A stretch of DNA of 34,248 nucleotides from a virus. Made by a program: the position numbers and the translations under genes. Below, in pieces: positions 25,486 to 33,348 of this stretch. Every line of letters starts with the position of its first letter. Positions within the stretch are counted from its first letter, which is position 1. The notes below the pieces were generated by a model that was given only the letters and a program-made list of their open reading frames with translations, had not been told where the DNA came from and did not search any database. The stretch lies in the IMG/VR virus record IMGVR_UViG_3300027759_000250, positions 1 to 34,248 of that record; one strand, written 5' to 3'.

Positions 25486-25494
25486 GTATTTATC
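25486..25494 (-). promoter_or_regulatory. Candidate T4-type late promoter upstream of the gp6-like gene
   Basis: The minus strand reads GATAAATAC followed by TT, 17 bases from the end of GATAAATA to the gp6 ATG. It lies in the 52-base gap after gp25, one of the largest gaps in the window. It is the best match here to the T4 late element TATAAATACTATT. Such promoters are read by the phage late sigma factor gp55 with the sliding clamp. Activity is inferred. Confidence 0.55.
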
Positions 25495-25521
25495 ATACCT
25501 GAGAACTTGGGTTTTTTAGCT

Positions 25522-25971
25522 TTATTGTAAAACTGCGCTATTAGTAGCGTTATTGAAGAACACGCTTAACATTTGTGCTTGATTAAACGGGCTGATAGCC
25601 ATTTCAACTTCCAGTAATATGCCGTTTTCTTGTGGATAAGCATTCACTGAATTTACTACCATTCTAGGGTCTTGATTTGCTACTCTACGAATTTCGTTTT
25701 CTAATTGAAACTGAGTATCCAAAGTGTTTGGTTCAAATACGAAACTCCAAAGTGTTGTTCCATAGCCAGGGTTGCCTACTTTTTGACCCTGTTGAATATT
25801 TAATGCGTTGATAAAGTCTTGTATAACCAATGGGGTATCATATAAAGCAAATTTATTACCAACATTAACTGGTCCAATTGTTGATCCAACTCCGCCCTGT
25901 GGAGACGCAGGTAGGTTAGTAGATTTTGGTTTATTTGCGTTTAGTGTGCTGAATCCAATGTACGCTGGCAT
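25522..25971 (-). CDS. Baseplate wedge protein, gp25-like (GPW/gp25 family)
   Basis: A 149-aa member of the GPW/gp25 family. In contractile tails and type VI secretion this small protein sits at the inner baseplate ring and connects wedge to sheath, starting sheath polymerisation. The C-terminal two thirds carry the family pattern: IQDFINALNIQQGQK, a Gly-rich turn (GNPGYGTTLW), a helix with FQLENEIRRVANQDPRM, then a beta hairpin ending GILLEVEMAISP. The EIRR and DPR elements match the conserved core. The first ~35 residues are a Pro/Gly-rich extension. The ATG has AGGA six bases upstream and a CATAAATA element before that. It is followed by gp6 in transcription order, a normal pairing for T4-type tails. 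Confidence 0.92.
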   Translation of the reverse strand: MPAYIGFSTLNANKPKSTNLPASPQGGVGSTIGPVNVGNKFALYDTPLVIQDFINALNIQQGQKVGNPGYGTTLWSFVFEPNTLDTQFQLENEIRRVANQDPRMVVNSVNAYPQENGILLEVEMAISPFNQAQMLSVFFNNATNSAVLQ

Positions 25972-25987
25972 AATTTATCCTATATTA

Positions 25988-25995
25988 TATTTATG
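25988..25995 (-). promoter_or_regulatory. Candidate T4-type late promoter upstream of the gp25-like gene
   Basis: CATAAATA on the minus strand lies 16 bases before the gp25 ATG in the 29-base gap after the Gly-Leu-repeat gene. Spacing to the start is nearly the same as for the element before gp6 (17 bases), which makes chance less likely. Position one differs from the T4 consensus T. Confidence 0.5.
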
Positions 25996-26000
25996 TTTGA

Positions 26001-27746
26001 TTATCGTGTAGGGGCATCTAACCATGCTTTTCTCATTGCCTCAAGTTTGGCTCGTTCGTCTTTTTCCCATATAACAAAACTATTAACAATAGGTTTGTTA
26101 CGAGCATATATTGCTTCACGTTCCGGATCACCCTCAGGTAAGTTAGCTTTGGCTTCTCTATACTCGGCCGCCTTAGCCTTAGCTTCTGGATGTCTTATCG
26201 CAAAAGCAGCATTAAATTTTTCTACCGCAGCAGAATAATCTTCTCGTAACTTTTGTACATTTTCTAGTCGGGTTAGTTGGGCTTTTAGTTCCTCACTGCT
26301 AGGGGCAGCATAATTTGGTGCCGGGATTATAGGGTTACCTAGTGCTTTTGTAGCTGCTGCTATTAACTCACTTCTATCAACTGTACCAATCGCAACTTGT
26401 GGCATTTTGATTGGGAAAGGACTTGATGTACTAAGAGCATTCATACTTGCTGCCAATGCGGCTGATGCGCTGCCTGACAATCCCATTGAGGCTAAAGAAG
26501 ATAATCCCAATTTGCCAGCGGCCAGACCTTTTGCCATATCAGTTAATCCACCAACTCCGTTTTTTAAGGCATCTAATGCGCCTGCGGCGCCTCCTAGTTT
26601 ACCTAAAGCACTAGCTGCTGCTGCTGCGCCTGCTGCGCCTCCTAAAAGTTTACTTGCTGCTCCTGTTAAGGAACCACCAGTTAACAATGCTGCTGCTCCT
26701 CCCAATGAAGCTGTAGCAGTGCTAACTTGATTTAATGCGCTGGTAGATAATGTACTTGCTAGTGCGCTAACGTTAGATAATGTACCAGTGACTCCACTTA
26801 CAGTGCCGGATGCAAAACTAGTTACCGAGGCTATAGCAGATTGCCCGCCGGCCAAAGCACTTACTCCACTAGCAAGTGATGCCGCACCTCCTGATACTGC
26901 TGTTAGTCCGCCCAAAGCAGTGCCTGCTGCCGCGGTTAGTCCACCTGTTAGTCCACGTGCTAGTCCACCTGCTAGTCCACCTGCTAGTCCACCTGCCAAA
27001 TTGCCGGCTGCTGCTGTTAACCCACCTGTTAAATTGCCGGTTGCTGCTGTTAGTCCACCTGTTAGTCCACCTGCTGCTGCTGTTAGTCCACCTGTTAGTC
27101 CACCTGCTAGTCCACCTGCTAGTCCGCCTGCTGCTGCTTTTAGTCCGCCAGTCAATCCGCCTGCAGCGGCACTTGCTGCGTCTGCTGCTGCCGACAACTC
27201 AGTATTCTTTTTAGCAATTGATGTTAAGTTTTGAGGGATACCCGGGGTGAATGCTTTAAATGATTTTGTTATTGCTCCAAACGCAGAACCTGATATACCT
27301 TTAGCAGCATCAAGTGCCCCGGCTAACCCTGTAATTTCAGGTAACTTGATACCGTCTAATTTACCCTTTAACAAATCAGCTGGATTGCCTTTTAGTAGGC
27401 CGCCTGCTGCCGCGGCTAAGCCACCTGTTAATCCACCTGCTGCCGCGGTTAGGCTACCTGTTAGTCCACCTGCTGCCGCGGTTAGGCTACCTGTTAGTCC
27501 ACGTGCTAGTCCACCTGCTAGTCCACCTGCTAGTCCACCTGCTAGTCCACCTGCTGCCGCGGTTAGTCCACCTGTCAAATTGCCGGCTGCACTGTTCAAC
27601 AATGAATTCGGACTTGGCATTCCTGCTATTCCGTTTGTAATAGATCCTAATCCACCGGTTACAGTTGTTGCCATGTTTGAAGCAAAATTGCCAGCAGATA
27701 TAGTTGATGCTACATTAGCCAAAGAACTTGGTGTAGGTATATCCAT
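26001..27746 (-). CDS. Gly-Gly-Leu repeat protein of the baseplate module, 581 aa, function unknown
   Basis: I do not recognise a named family. Residues ~50-430 are dominated by small and hydrophobic residues in repeats such as GGLAGGLA, GGLTGGLT and the 11-residue GGLTGSLTAAA. Alternating Gly spacing resembles glycine-zipper sequences, which can pack helices tightly or enter membranes; it is not collagen-like, since the period is 4 or 11 rather than 3. A less repetitive part near residues ~120-190 (LDAAKGISGSAFGAITKSF) breaks the repeats. The last ~130 residues are charged and helical, with EELKAQLTRLENVQKLRED, EAKAKAAEYREAKANL and a final KDERAKLEAMRKAW, likely a coiled coil. The ATG overlaps the upstream stop as TAATG, with GGGGAG nine bases before it. 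Next to spike and gp25 genes it may act at the tail tip, possibly in membrane passage; that is speculation. Confidence 0.7.
   Translation of the reverse strand: MDIPTPSSLANVASTISAGNFASNMATTVTGGLGSITNGIAGMPSPNSLLNSAAGNLTGGLTAAAGGLAGGLAGGLAGGLARGLTGSLTAAAGGLTGSLTAAAGGLTGGLAAAAGGLLKGNPADLLKGKLDGIKLPEITGLAGALDAAKGISGSAFGAITKSFKAFTPGIPQNLTSIAKKNTELSAAADAASAAAGGLTGGLKAAAGGLAGGLAGGLTGGLTAAAGGLTGGLTAATGNLTGGLTAAAGNLAGGLAGGLAGGLARGLTGGLTAAAGTALGGLTAVSGGAASLASGVSALAGGQSAIASVTSFASGTVSGVTGTLSNVSALASTLSTSALNQVSTATASLGGAAALLTGGSLTGAASKLLGGAAGAAAAASALGKLGGAAGALDALKNGVGGLTDMAKGLAAGKLGLSSLASMGLSGSASAALAASMNALSTSSPFPIKMPQVAIGTVDRSELIAAATKALGNPIIPAPNYAAPSSEELKAQLTRLENVQKLREDYSAAVEKFNAAFAIRHPEAKAKAAEYREAKANLPEGDPEREAIYARNKPIVNSFVIWEKDERAKLEAMRKAWLDAPTR
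26923..26996 (-). repeat. 74-bp direct repeat, copy A (within Gly-Leu repeat gene)
   Basis: By eye this matches 27469-27542 at all but two positions, with 54 identical bases in a row (26943-26996). The offset is 546 bases, a multiple of three, so both copies are read in the same frame. It encodes the GGLAGGLAGGLARGLTG segment. Confidence 0.85.
26935..27170 (-). repeat. Tandem array of 12-bp units encoding GGLx (array 1)
   Basis: The minus-strand unit is GGTGGACTAGCA with variants using ACA or GCAGCAGCA in place of the last codon. The array encodes GGLA and GGLT tetrapeptides interrupted by AAA blocks and GNL variants. Units are imperfect, so copy number depends on the cut-off. Confidence 0.85.
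27400..27590 (-). repeat. Tandem array of GGLx units, including a 33-bp tandem (array 2)
   Basis: This second array contains the same 12-bp units and an 11-codon unit encoding GGLTGSLTAAA present twice in a row with a 33-base period (about 27437 to 27502). It shares near-identical sequence with array 1. Confidence 0.85.
27469..27542 (-). repeat. 74-bp direct repeat, copy B
   Basis: Partner of 26923-26996, two mismatches by eye, same reading frame. The high DNA identity points to a recent duplication or ongoing gene conversion between the two arrays. Confidence 0.85.
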
Positions 27747-28468
27747 TAAATAAAACTCCCCACAGAACCAGAAAATCCGGTCGTATTTGCTGAACTAGAA
27801 AGTCCAACATTATTTATTTCAGCTACTCCACCTGTCATGGGAGGCGGTGGAGGAGCTGATTGTACATTTACTGTACTCTGTAAGAATGCGCTAGTAGCTT
27901 TAACACCTACTTGTGCTGCTGAATTTATTATGCCAGCAACAAGACCGGGTTGTTCTTTTCCAGATATTGCTCCGGTCATCATCATAGCAGTTTGTGCTTG
28001 CTGTAAATTAACTATTTGACATGCTGCTTGAGCAGGAATATTATTAACAAATGTTTTTAAAGTTTCAGCACCTGGTAAACCAGTAAACAAATTATTTGTC
28101 ATCGCTGCTTTAACAGGCATTCCTTGCTGAATCAATCCAGTAATTAATGCAGCTGATCCTGGCTTTAATATTCCCGCCGCTTCCATTTGTTTTGGTGTCT
28201 TTGCTAACATACCAACGCCAGCAGTAATAGTACCAGTTGGATCAGTTATAACTGCAGAACCAAGTCCCGGAACACTCGGAAATGCGCCGGCTGCTTGACT
28301 TGCGGCTGCGCCAATCATACCGGCAGATACTCCGGGATTCATTGAAGCACTAACCGTTCCTACAGCAGGCACTGTAGATAGTGTGGCAGGCGATACTGGA
28401 TTAGGAGGTGGCAATTTTACCGCATTGGTATAGTCTTGACTACCTAATAATTCTTTAATTTTTGCCAT
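27746..28468 (-). CDS. Ala/Gly-rich tail protein encoded next to the spike, 240 aa, function unknown
   Basis: A 240-aa protein with a Pro/Ala/Val-rich N-terminal third, a helical middle and a Pro/Ser-rich tail (SAPPPPPMTGG). The middle is its recognisable part: KTPKQMEAAGILKPGSAALI, LFTGLPGAETLKTFVNN, QIVNLQQAQTAMMMTGAISG. I have seen this TPxQMEAAGxLKPGSA arrangement in virion proteins of T4-type aquatic phages, where it has no assigned role to my knowledge; it loosely recalls peptidoglycan-binding helical domains. The start uses GGAG about eight bases upstream and overlaps the spike gene's stop as TAATG; its own stop overlaps the next gene the same way. Such coupling to the spike gene suggests a partner, adaptor or assembly factor of the spike. 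No signal peptide is present; it has no membrane segment that stands out from its general Ala/Gly richness. Confidence 0.7.
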   Translation of the reverse strand: MAKIKELLGSQDYTNAVKLPPPNPVSPATLSTVPAVGTVSASMNPGVSAGMIGAAASQAAGAFPSVPGLGSAVITDPTGTITAGVGMLAKTPKQMEAAGILKPGSAALITGLIQQGMPVKAAMTNNLFTGLPGAETLKTFVNNIPAQAACQIVNLQQAQTAMMMTGAISGKEQPGLVAGIINSAAQVGVKATSAFLQSTVNVQSAPPPPPMTGGVAEINNVGLSSSANTTGFSGSVGSFI

Positions 28469-29919
28469 TAAAATGCTCCACTGCTATTACTATTTACTGT
28501 AACATTAACCCCTTGTCCTGCGCTAGCCCACGGCGAGTGAGCCGGAGCACGACTAACAATAGATAATAAATAACCCGGCGATGCTGCCCATCCTTTAGTA
28601 GCATCAAACAATGTATCAGTATGTGCTACAATAGGTATTTTAGGTACAACTGCCGGAGTAACTGATGTTGCGCCAGTGTTTAAATTAATCTTGCTACCAT
28701 TGATATACATTAGTTGACCAGCGGCATATGAACCTTCGCCGCCTGCTTTCATACTCATTGACCCATCTACTTTTACTGTATACTTGCCAATTGTATACCC
28801 ACTAAAGTTTCCACCTGCTCGGTATGATATATCAGTTTCAGCATTAATTTTTATATTATCAGCAGCAATATTTAAATCTTTTTTAGCATTAATATTGATA
28901 TTGTTATCAGCGTGTAAGTTTAAATCACCTTGGGTTCTAATGTTTACACTATTCATAGCGTACATATCAATAGTACCTTCTCTGCCCATCTCAATGTAGC
29001 TTTGTCCGTTGGCATGAACAATAAACAATGTTTGACCATCATCACTTAACAATATTTGATGACCAAGTGATGTTCTAAGTCTTATCAACTGATCTTTTCC
29101 GTCTACATCTCCGTCGTCCATGACGATACTGTGTCCTGATCTACGTGAAACAACTTTTAAAGATGCTGCTGGTTTATCTAAATTTTGACGTATGGTAGAA
29201 TCTGTATAGCCACCTTGATAGATTGGTCTGCCCGGGGTGCTTACTCCCCATCCTACTCGTGAGGGACTTTCACGTAATGCACTACTTGATATTGGTCCTC
29301 TAACTGGATCTCTAATTAACCCCTGTTGAAAATATATTTGAGCCGAATAACTATGTAATGGTTTAGGAGCATTTAAATATTTTGAAGTATTTGTAATATC
29401 ATTGTTGTTAGTGTTTATATTAGTTACAGGCAGTTTAGTTGCTCCACCATAACTATTTGACTCCCCTTTGTTAAATGTTACTTCATCCGTAGATGATCCA
29501 ATTGCCGGGATCATTTGTAATAATTCAGGAGGTAAAACTCCACCTATATAGTATCCGTAGTTTGGATCACCATTAATAAAAATACAAACTACAGTACTAC
29601 CTATGTCGGGGGGACTAACCCACATGCCGTATGACATTGGGTTTTTAGTATAACTTCCGTAATCATCTTTTTTAGTGCCGCCTTGCGACATTGTATTGCC
29701 AAAGAAAGGACTTAGATAACTTACTGTTACCCAACTACTGCTATCGTCTGGATTAATCGAACCAAAGTCTGCTAGATATACTTGTATTCTACCTGCGCGG
29801 GTATTGTCAATATTGTTTTTTACAATACCCAAGGTAGGGGTATTACGCAGTACGCCGCCGCCAGCGCCAGGCTTAGTTGATTTTGATTCGCCTCTTGGTT
29901 TAAATTCGTTTGTTGCCAT
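28468..29919 (-). CDS. gp5-like central spike protein (OB-fold plus beta-helix, no lysozyme domain seen)
   Basis: A 483-aa cell-puncturing spike of the T4 gp5/VgrG type. Residues ~26-130 form the OB-fold domain: TLGIVKNNIDNTRAGRIQVY, SPFFGNT, GMWVSPPDIGSTVVCIFING, YYIGGVLP. Residues ~256-415 form the triple-stranded beta-helix, with GHSIVMDDGD, RLRTSLGHQILLSDDGQ and short repeats NVNIRTQGDLNL-like (INAKKDLNIAADN, IKINAETDI). Between them lies a linker where T4 gp5 has its lysozyme; here the ~125 residues show no Glu-Asp-Thr style T4 lysozyme pattern, so the spike appears non-enzymatic. The C-terminal ~65 residues are Ala/Pro-rich. The ATG has only a weak, distant AGGA. It follows the 1033-aa candidate hub gene by 14 bases, matching the gp27-gp5 partnership in T4. 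Confidence 0.88.
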   Translation of the reverse strand: MATNEFKPRGESKSTKPGAGGGVLRNTPTLGIVKNNIDNTRAGRIQVYLADFGSINPDDSSSWVTVSYLSPFFGNTMSQGGTKKDDYGSYTKNPMSYGMWVSPPDIGSTVVCIFINGDPNYGYYIGGVLPPELLQMIPAIGSSTDEVTFNKGESNSYGGATKLPVTNINTNNNDITNTSKYLNAPKPLHSYSAQIYFQQGLIRDPVRGPISSSALRESPSRVGWGVSTPGRPIYQGGYTDSTIRQNLDKPAASLKVVSRRSGHSIVMDDGDVDGKDQLIRLRTSLGHQILLSDDGQTLFIVHANGQSYIEMGREGTIDMYAMNSVNIRTQGDLNLHADNNININAKKDLNIAADNIKINAETDISYRAGGNFSGYTIGKYTVKVDGSMSMKAGGEGSYAAGQLMYINGSKINLNTGATSVTPAVVPKIPIVAHTDTLFDATKGWAASPGYLLSIVSRAPAHSPWASAGQGVNVTVNSNSSGAF

Positions 29920-29933
29920 ATATAAATTAGTTG

Positions 29934-32900
29934 TTATCCTCGTCCAAAGTTATCTGCTACTGGTCCAAGTTTAGTCTGTATCGTTCCCAATGCCCCGGCC
30001 GCGACATTATTTAGAGCATTAGTGCCCATATTAGTAAGCCTTGAAACATCAGCAGCCGATTGATTAGCATTCCCAAGTAATGATGTAGCAGCACTTGCGG
30101 CAAAACCTGTATTTACTGTAGTAGCAGTACCGTCTCCTGTTGTTGCGGGCCCGGCAGTAATGCCACTTCTTCCCTTTTCACCCGGTGCTTGTACAAACCC
30201 GGCATTAGCTGCTTTTTCAGCGTTTGCTTGTCTTCCTTGCTCGTCCGGGGCGCCAGGATCAGAAAACGTATTAATATTACATTCTAAATCTTGTATAAAT
30301 TTACCTTTACTAAAAGTACTAGTAACAGTTTTAACAGTGTAACTTACTCCGCCGCCGCGTCTTTGAATATCTTTTTGTACATCAGCTGGATATTTCCAAA
30401 AATAAATTGATTCATTAATACTTAATTGTCCATTGTTGTTATCATAATCAACTGGTTCTTTGAAATCAATTTCTATAAAAACTTGTCCGCCATTTGGATT
30501 TATAGTAAACCCGTCTACCCCATAAAATTGTTTATACAATTTGTTTATACCAATTGCTGAAGGTTGCATTAAGAAATCTGGATCTCCCAATATCTGTATC
30601 TTTGCCATAGCATATGCGCCAGGATCATATAAACTTGTCATATATGAATTGTGTGCTTCCAGGCCCGGCCCCAATCTACCCTGATCAGGTTGATCTTGTG
30701 GCTGTAACCCTATTTTTATTGGCACATCCGTCGAACCTCCCTGTGATGAAGGGGTGGGTTTAATACCCGGGGTCGCGGTAATAAAATAATTATTATTCAG
30801 TTCTTGTTGGTATGATAACACTTCAGAATTTTTACCAGTATACCAATAGCTATAACGTTTATGTGGCCCGTAATATTTTCGTTGTGTGTTTACATATGGA
30901 CTTATTACAATTGGGGTATCGTATTTTTGTATATTATAAGTAATTTTATATGCCCAATCTCCTCTTTTAGTATCCCATCCTTTTATTTCAATTTGTGGAC
31001 TAAGGTTATACCAGTGTATTGCCGGCACCATAGAATCTTCGGTAGCTCCGTCTGGGGGAAGACCTGCGTATTCTTTTTTTGATGCGTCCGGTTCTGTAGT
31101 AGATTTGTAGATTCTTCTTAATGCTCTTTCAGCAAAATTACTTTGTAAAATGATTGAATTAATTGCCTGTATAATTGGTGTACCCCCTTTAATTGCTATC
31201 CCTCTTATTGAATCATCTGGTACTAAACTTACTGCGTTGCTTTCATTAGATTCATCAGTCTTAGTGATATTAGGATTCATTGCCCATTTTCTTTTATCTA
31301 AATCATTTTTGCTCATAAGTACAGCATCACGTATAGGATCGTATGCTGGTTCGCCGTCCTCATCTGTGCCTTCTGGAGCACCTACAAATTTTACAGAATA
31401 TTCATTTGCTATATCAATATCGCCGTTTGTTTCTTTTTGTTTTTCTTCTTTATTTAATTTACTAAGCAACCCCAAAGAACCTGATACACCGCCTGCGCCG
31501 CCTCCTTTATTACGGTTATCAATTCCGTCAGTAGCCATTAAAGCATCCAGTACTGTTTTACCAAACACAGTGGTGTCAGGAGGAACAATACCGTTTTTTG
31601 TTCCAAGAGATGCTATATCACTACATGGAGCAGCTTTTATATTGTATACAACTGTCTTACCTGTAATACTAAATTTAAATTCTTTAATCATTATATCAAA
31701 ATATCGTTGATATAATCCAGACGAATTACCATTAGGATCTCCATCGGCGCCGGGTATCTTTTTAGGATCGATTATGTTGCCGTCTTGGTCGTATCCCAAA
31801 AATCTAATTCCTAATACAAAAAATTGTCTTGATGGATTCTTTACATCAGCAGCATTTTTTGCTTTAGTGATTGCTGCTAGGGCATCATTTGCTTTACGTA
31901 ATCTTGTAGTAAAAGAAAATCCATATGGTTCAGTAATAGTAAAACTAAAATCTGCTGCATTGGCAGCAGAAGAAGTATTCAAATATTGTGTTATCTTTAA
32001 TTCATCTATATAAAAATCTGTATCAAATCCAGGGGCACGTTTTTCTGTTGAGTTAATACCACCACTTTGAGCAATTAAATATGCTCCACCCACAGGAGTA
32101 GAATTAGAGGCCGCAGCGGCAGTTAGTGGTGGGGGAGGAGATCCGCTGCCCCCTGTATTGCCATTTGCTAATCCACCTGTTCTAGTTGGTGCGTTGTTGC
32201 TTGTTGCTATGTTTGCTGCTACTTCTCTAGCTGCTCCGGCCGCGCTATCAACAGCATTTATATCAGTTCTGCCCGATGCCACAAATGCTTTATATGCGTC
32301 AGGTGTTATCATGTATAATGATATTTGATATGTATAGCTACTAAAATTACCTAGTGGATTTTGTAATCTTCTGCCGGGTAATTTAAATGTGTCTTTAGCA
32401 GAGACTTCTACCCGGTTTAATTCGGTTACTGATTTATCTGGCAGATAAACTGCTTTATCTGCGCCCTGTGTAGTGGGTGTAGAAACTGCTGCAGAGGGTA
32501 ATCCTGTAGAAGCATTAGTATTTGTTGTGTTATTGGTTTTACCGGCCGCAGGAGGATTACCTTGATCATCCTTGGGCGCTGCCGACGCGGCATATTGCTT
32601 GTTTTGTGCAGCCGTTTGTTCTGGAGTTTTAGCAGCATTGGTTTCTACTTCTTTGGTTACGGCTTCAGCAGCAGCTTTTGCTTCCGCAGTTTTTGTATCT
32701 TTGGTTGCAGTATATGCTGCTGCTTTTTCGGTAGAGATGTTGTTACGTGTACTAACATCATTAAATATTTTTTGTCCGGCATTTTTTTCATCTGCCGGCA
32801 ACCCGTTAATTATAGTTTGCATCTCATCAAACGCCGGCTTTACTATGCCTACATACGTGTCTCTAGCTGCCTTATATTCTGCTTGTATAGCAGCAATTTG

Positions 32901-33035
32901 TTCTAATGCCGTTGGATCTTTTGGATCCACTGCATTTATCTTTTCTGTTACTGCTTGAACCGTTATTTGAAAGGTGGCAATAGCCGCATCTATTTTATCT
33001 GCTATTCGTTGTAAACTATCTAACGCTGATGACAT
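29934..33035 (-). CDS. Large virion structural protein, candidate baseplate hub, 1033 aa
   Basis: Residues 1-~115 are helical and charged (SLQRIADKIDAAIATFQ, AAIQAEYKAARDTYV), a likely coiled coil. A low-complexity Ala/Thr/Asn linker follows to ~195. The conserved body starts at KLPGRRLQNPLGNFSSYTYQ and SLYMITPDAYKAFV, then FYIDELKITQYL, SFTITEPYGFSFTTRLRKA, FVLGIRFLGYD, YFDIMIKEFKF. Further on come INSIILQSNFAERALR, WDTKRGDWAYKITYNI, YYGPHKRYSYWYTGKNSEVL and INKLYKQFYGVDGF. The last ~120 residues are again Ala/Gly-rich. I recognise the central motifs from structural proteins of T4-type aquatic phages. Its place directly before the spike gene suggests the gp27-like hub on which the spike sits, but I see no direct gp27 match, so this is inference. 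It starts one base after the gp53-like stop with a weak ribosome-binding site, consistent with coupled translation. Confidence 0.75.
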   Translation of the reverse strand: MSSALDSLQRIADKIDAAIATFQITVQAVTEKINAVDPKDPTALEQIAAIQAEYKAARDTYVGIVKPAFDEMQTIINGLPADEKNAGQKIFNDVSTRNNISTEKAAAYTATKDTKTAEAKAAAEAVTKEVETNAAKTPEQTAAQNKQYAASAAPKDDQGNPPAAGKTNNTTNTNASTGLPSAAVSTPTTQGADKAVYLPDKSVTELNRVEVSAKDTFKLPGRRLQNPLGNFSSYTYQISLYMITPDAYKAFVASGRTDINAVDSAAGAAREVAANIATSNNAPTRTGGLANGNTGGSGSPPPPLTAAAASNSTPVGGAYLIAQSGGINSTEKRAPGFDTDFYIDELKITQYLNTSSAANAADFSFTITEPYGFSFTTRLRKANDALAAITKAKNAADVKNPSRQFFVLGIRFLGYDQDGNIIDPKKIPGADGDPNGNSSGLYQRYFDIMIKEFKFSITGKTVVYNIKAAPCSDIASLGTKNGIVPPDTTVFGKTVLDALMATDGIDNRNKGGGAGGVSGSLGLLSKLNKEEKQKETNGDIDIANEYSVKFVGAPEGTDEDGEPAYDPIRDAVLMSKNDLDKRKWAMNPNITKTDESNESNAVSLVPDDSIRGIAIKGGTPIIQAINSIILQSNFAERALRRIYKSTTEPDASKKEYAGLPPDGATEDSMVPAIHWYNLSPQIEIKGWDTKRGDWAYKITYNIQKYDTPIVISPYVNTQRKYYGPHKRYSYWYTGKNSEVLSYQQELNNNYFITATPGIKPTPSSQGGSTDVPIKIGLQPQDQPDQGRLGPGLEAHNSYMTSLYDPGAYAMAKIQILGDPDFLMQPSAIGINKLYKQFYGVDGFTINPNGGQVFIEIDFKEPVDYDNNNGQLSINESIYFWKYPADVQKDIQRRGGGVSYTVKTVTSTFSKGKFIQDLECNINTFSDPGAPDEQGRQANAEKAANAGFVQAPGEKGRSGITAGPATTGDGTATTVNTGFAASAATSLLGNANQSAADVSRLTNMGTNALNNVAAGALGTIQTKLGPVADNFGRG

Positions 33036-33036
33036 C

Positions 33037-33348
33037 TTATATACCCAACGCTTGTACTATAACATCTAACTTAGGTAAATATATACCCGTGCCTGCAACA
33101 AAATCAAAATAAGGATCTTTTAATGTGTTTGGGTTTCTGCTCGCAAATACCCACCACAATCTACTATCAGTATATAAGTCATATGCTAATAAGTCTGGAC
33201 GATATTCATATACTTGTCTTATCTCCCAATATATATCACTTGTCTGCATGGGTATTGGGCGATTCTGCATCACATCTAAAAATTGATTAGTTTCTACTCC
33301 GGTACTATAGTACGGGCTTGATTGCGGGTATATACTGTTTGTTGCCAT
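33037..33348 (-). CDS. Baseplate wedge protein, gp53-like with LysM-type domain
   Basis: A 103-aa protein. Residues ~36-103 match the gp53/LysM-like baseplate wedge family: DIYWEIRQVYEYRPDLLAYD, LYTDSRLWWVFASRNPNTL, DPYFDFVAGTGIYLPKLD. The RPDLLAYDLY...LWWVFA...NP...DP core and closing IYLP strand are characteristic. In T4, gp53 helps lock wedges into the ring around the hub. The first ~35 residues are a Ser/Tyr-rich arm. I chose ATG at 33348: it overlaps the upstream stop as TAATG and has GGAGG nine bases before it. A TTG six bases further upstream would add two residues but sits only three bases from that GGAGG, too close to work well. Confidence 0.87.
   Translation of the reverse strand: MATNSIYPQSSPYYSTGVETNQFLDVMQNRPIPMQTSDIYWEIRQVYEYRPDLLAYDLYTDSRLWWVFASRNPNTLKDPYFDFVAGTGIYLPKLDVIVQALGI

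Noticed and set aside
25500-25520. T-run (gggttttttagc on the plus strand) as a terminator
   Set aside because: The T-run is on the strand opposite to the genes, and no stable stem of useful length precedes it. On the gene strand it is an A-run.
26935-27590. Repeat arrays as a CRISPR or as collagen-like repeats
   Set aside because: Units are 12 or 33 bases, in frame and without unique spacers, so not CRISPR. The protein period is 4 or 11 residues, not Gly-x-y.
26788-27753. Plus-strand open frames rich in Pro/Ser (SPPASPP-like) opposite the GGLx gene
   Set aside because: They are the mirror of the GGLx repeats on the real strand. Every recognised gene is on the minus strand and these frames have no family match.
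27811-27817. Another ATAAATA on the minus strand inside the end of the 240-aa gene
   Set aside because: It lies within coding sequence, 65 bases from the next start, and adjacent genes overlap as TAATG, so chance in AT-rich coding DNA is more likely.
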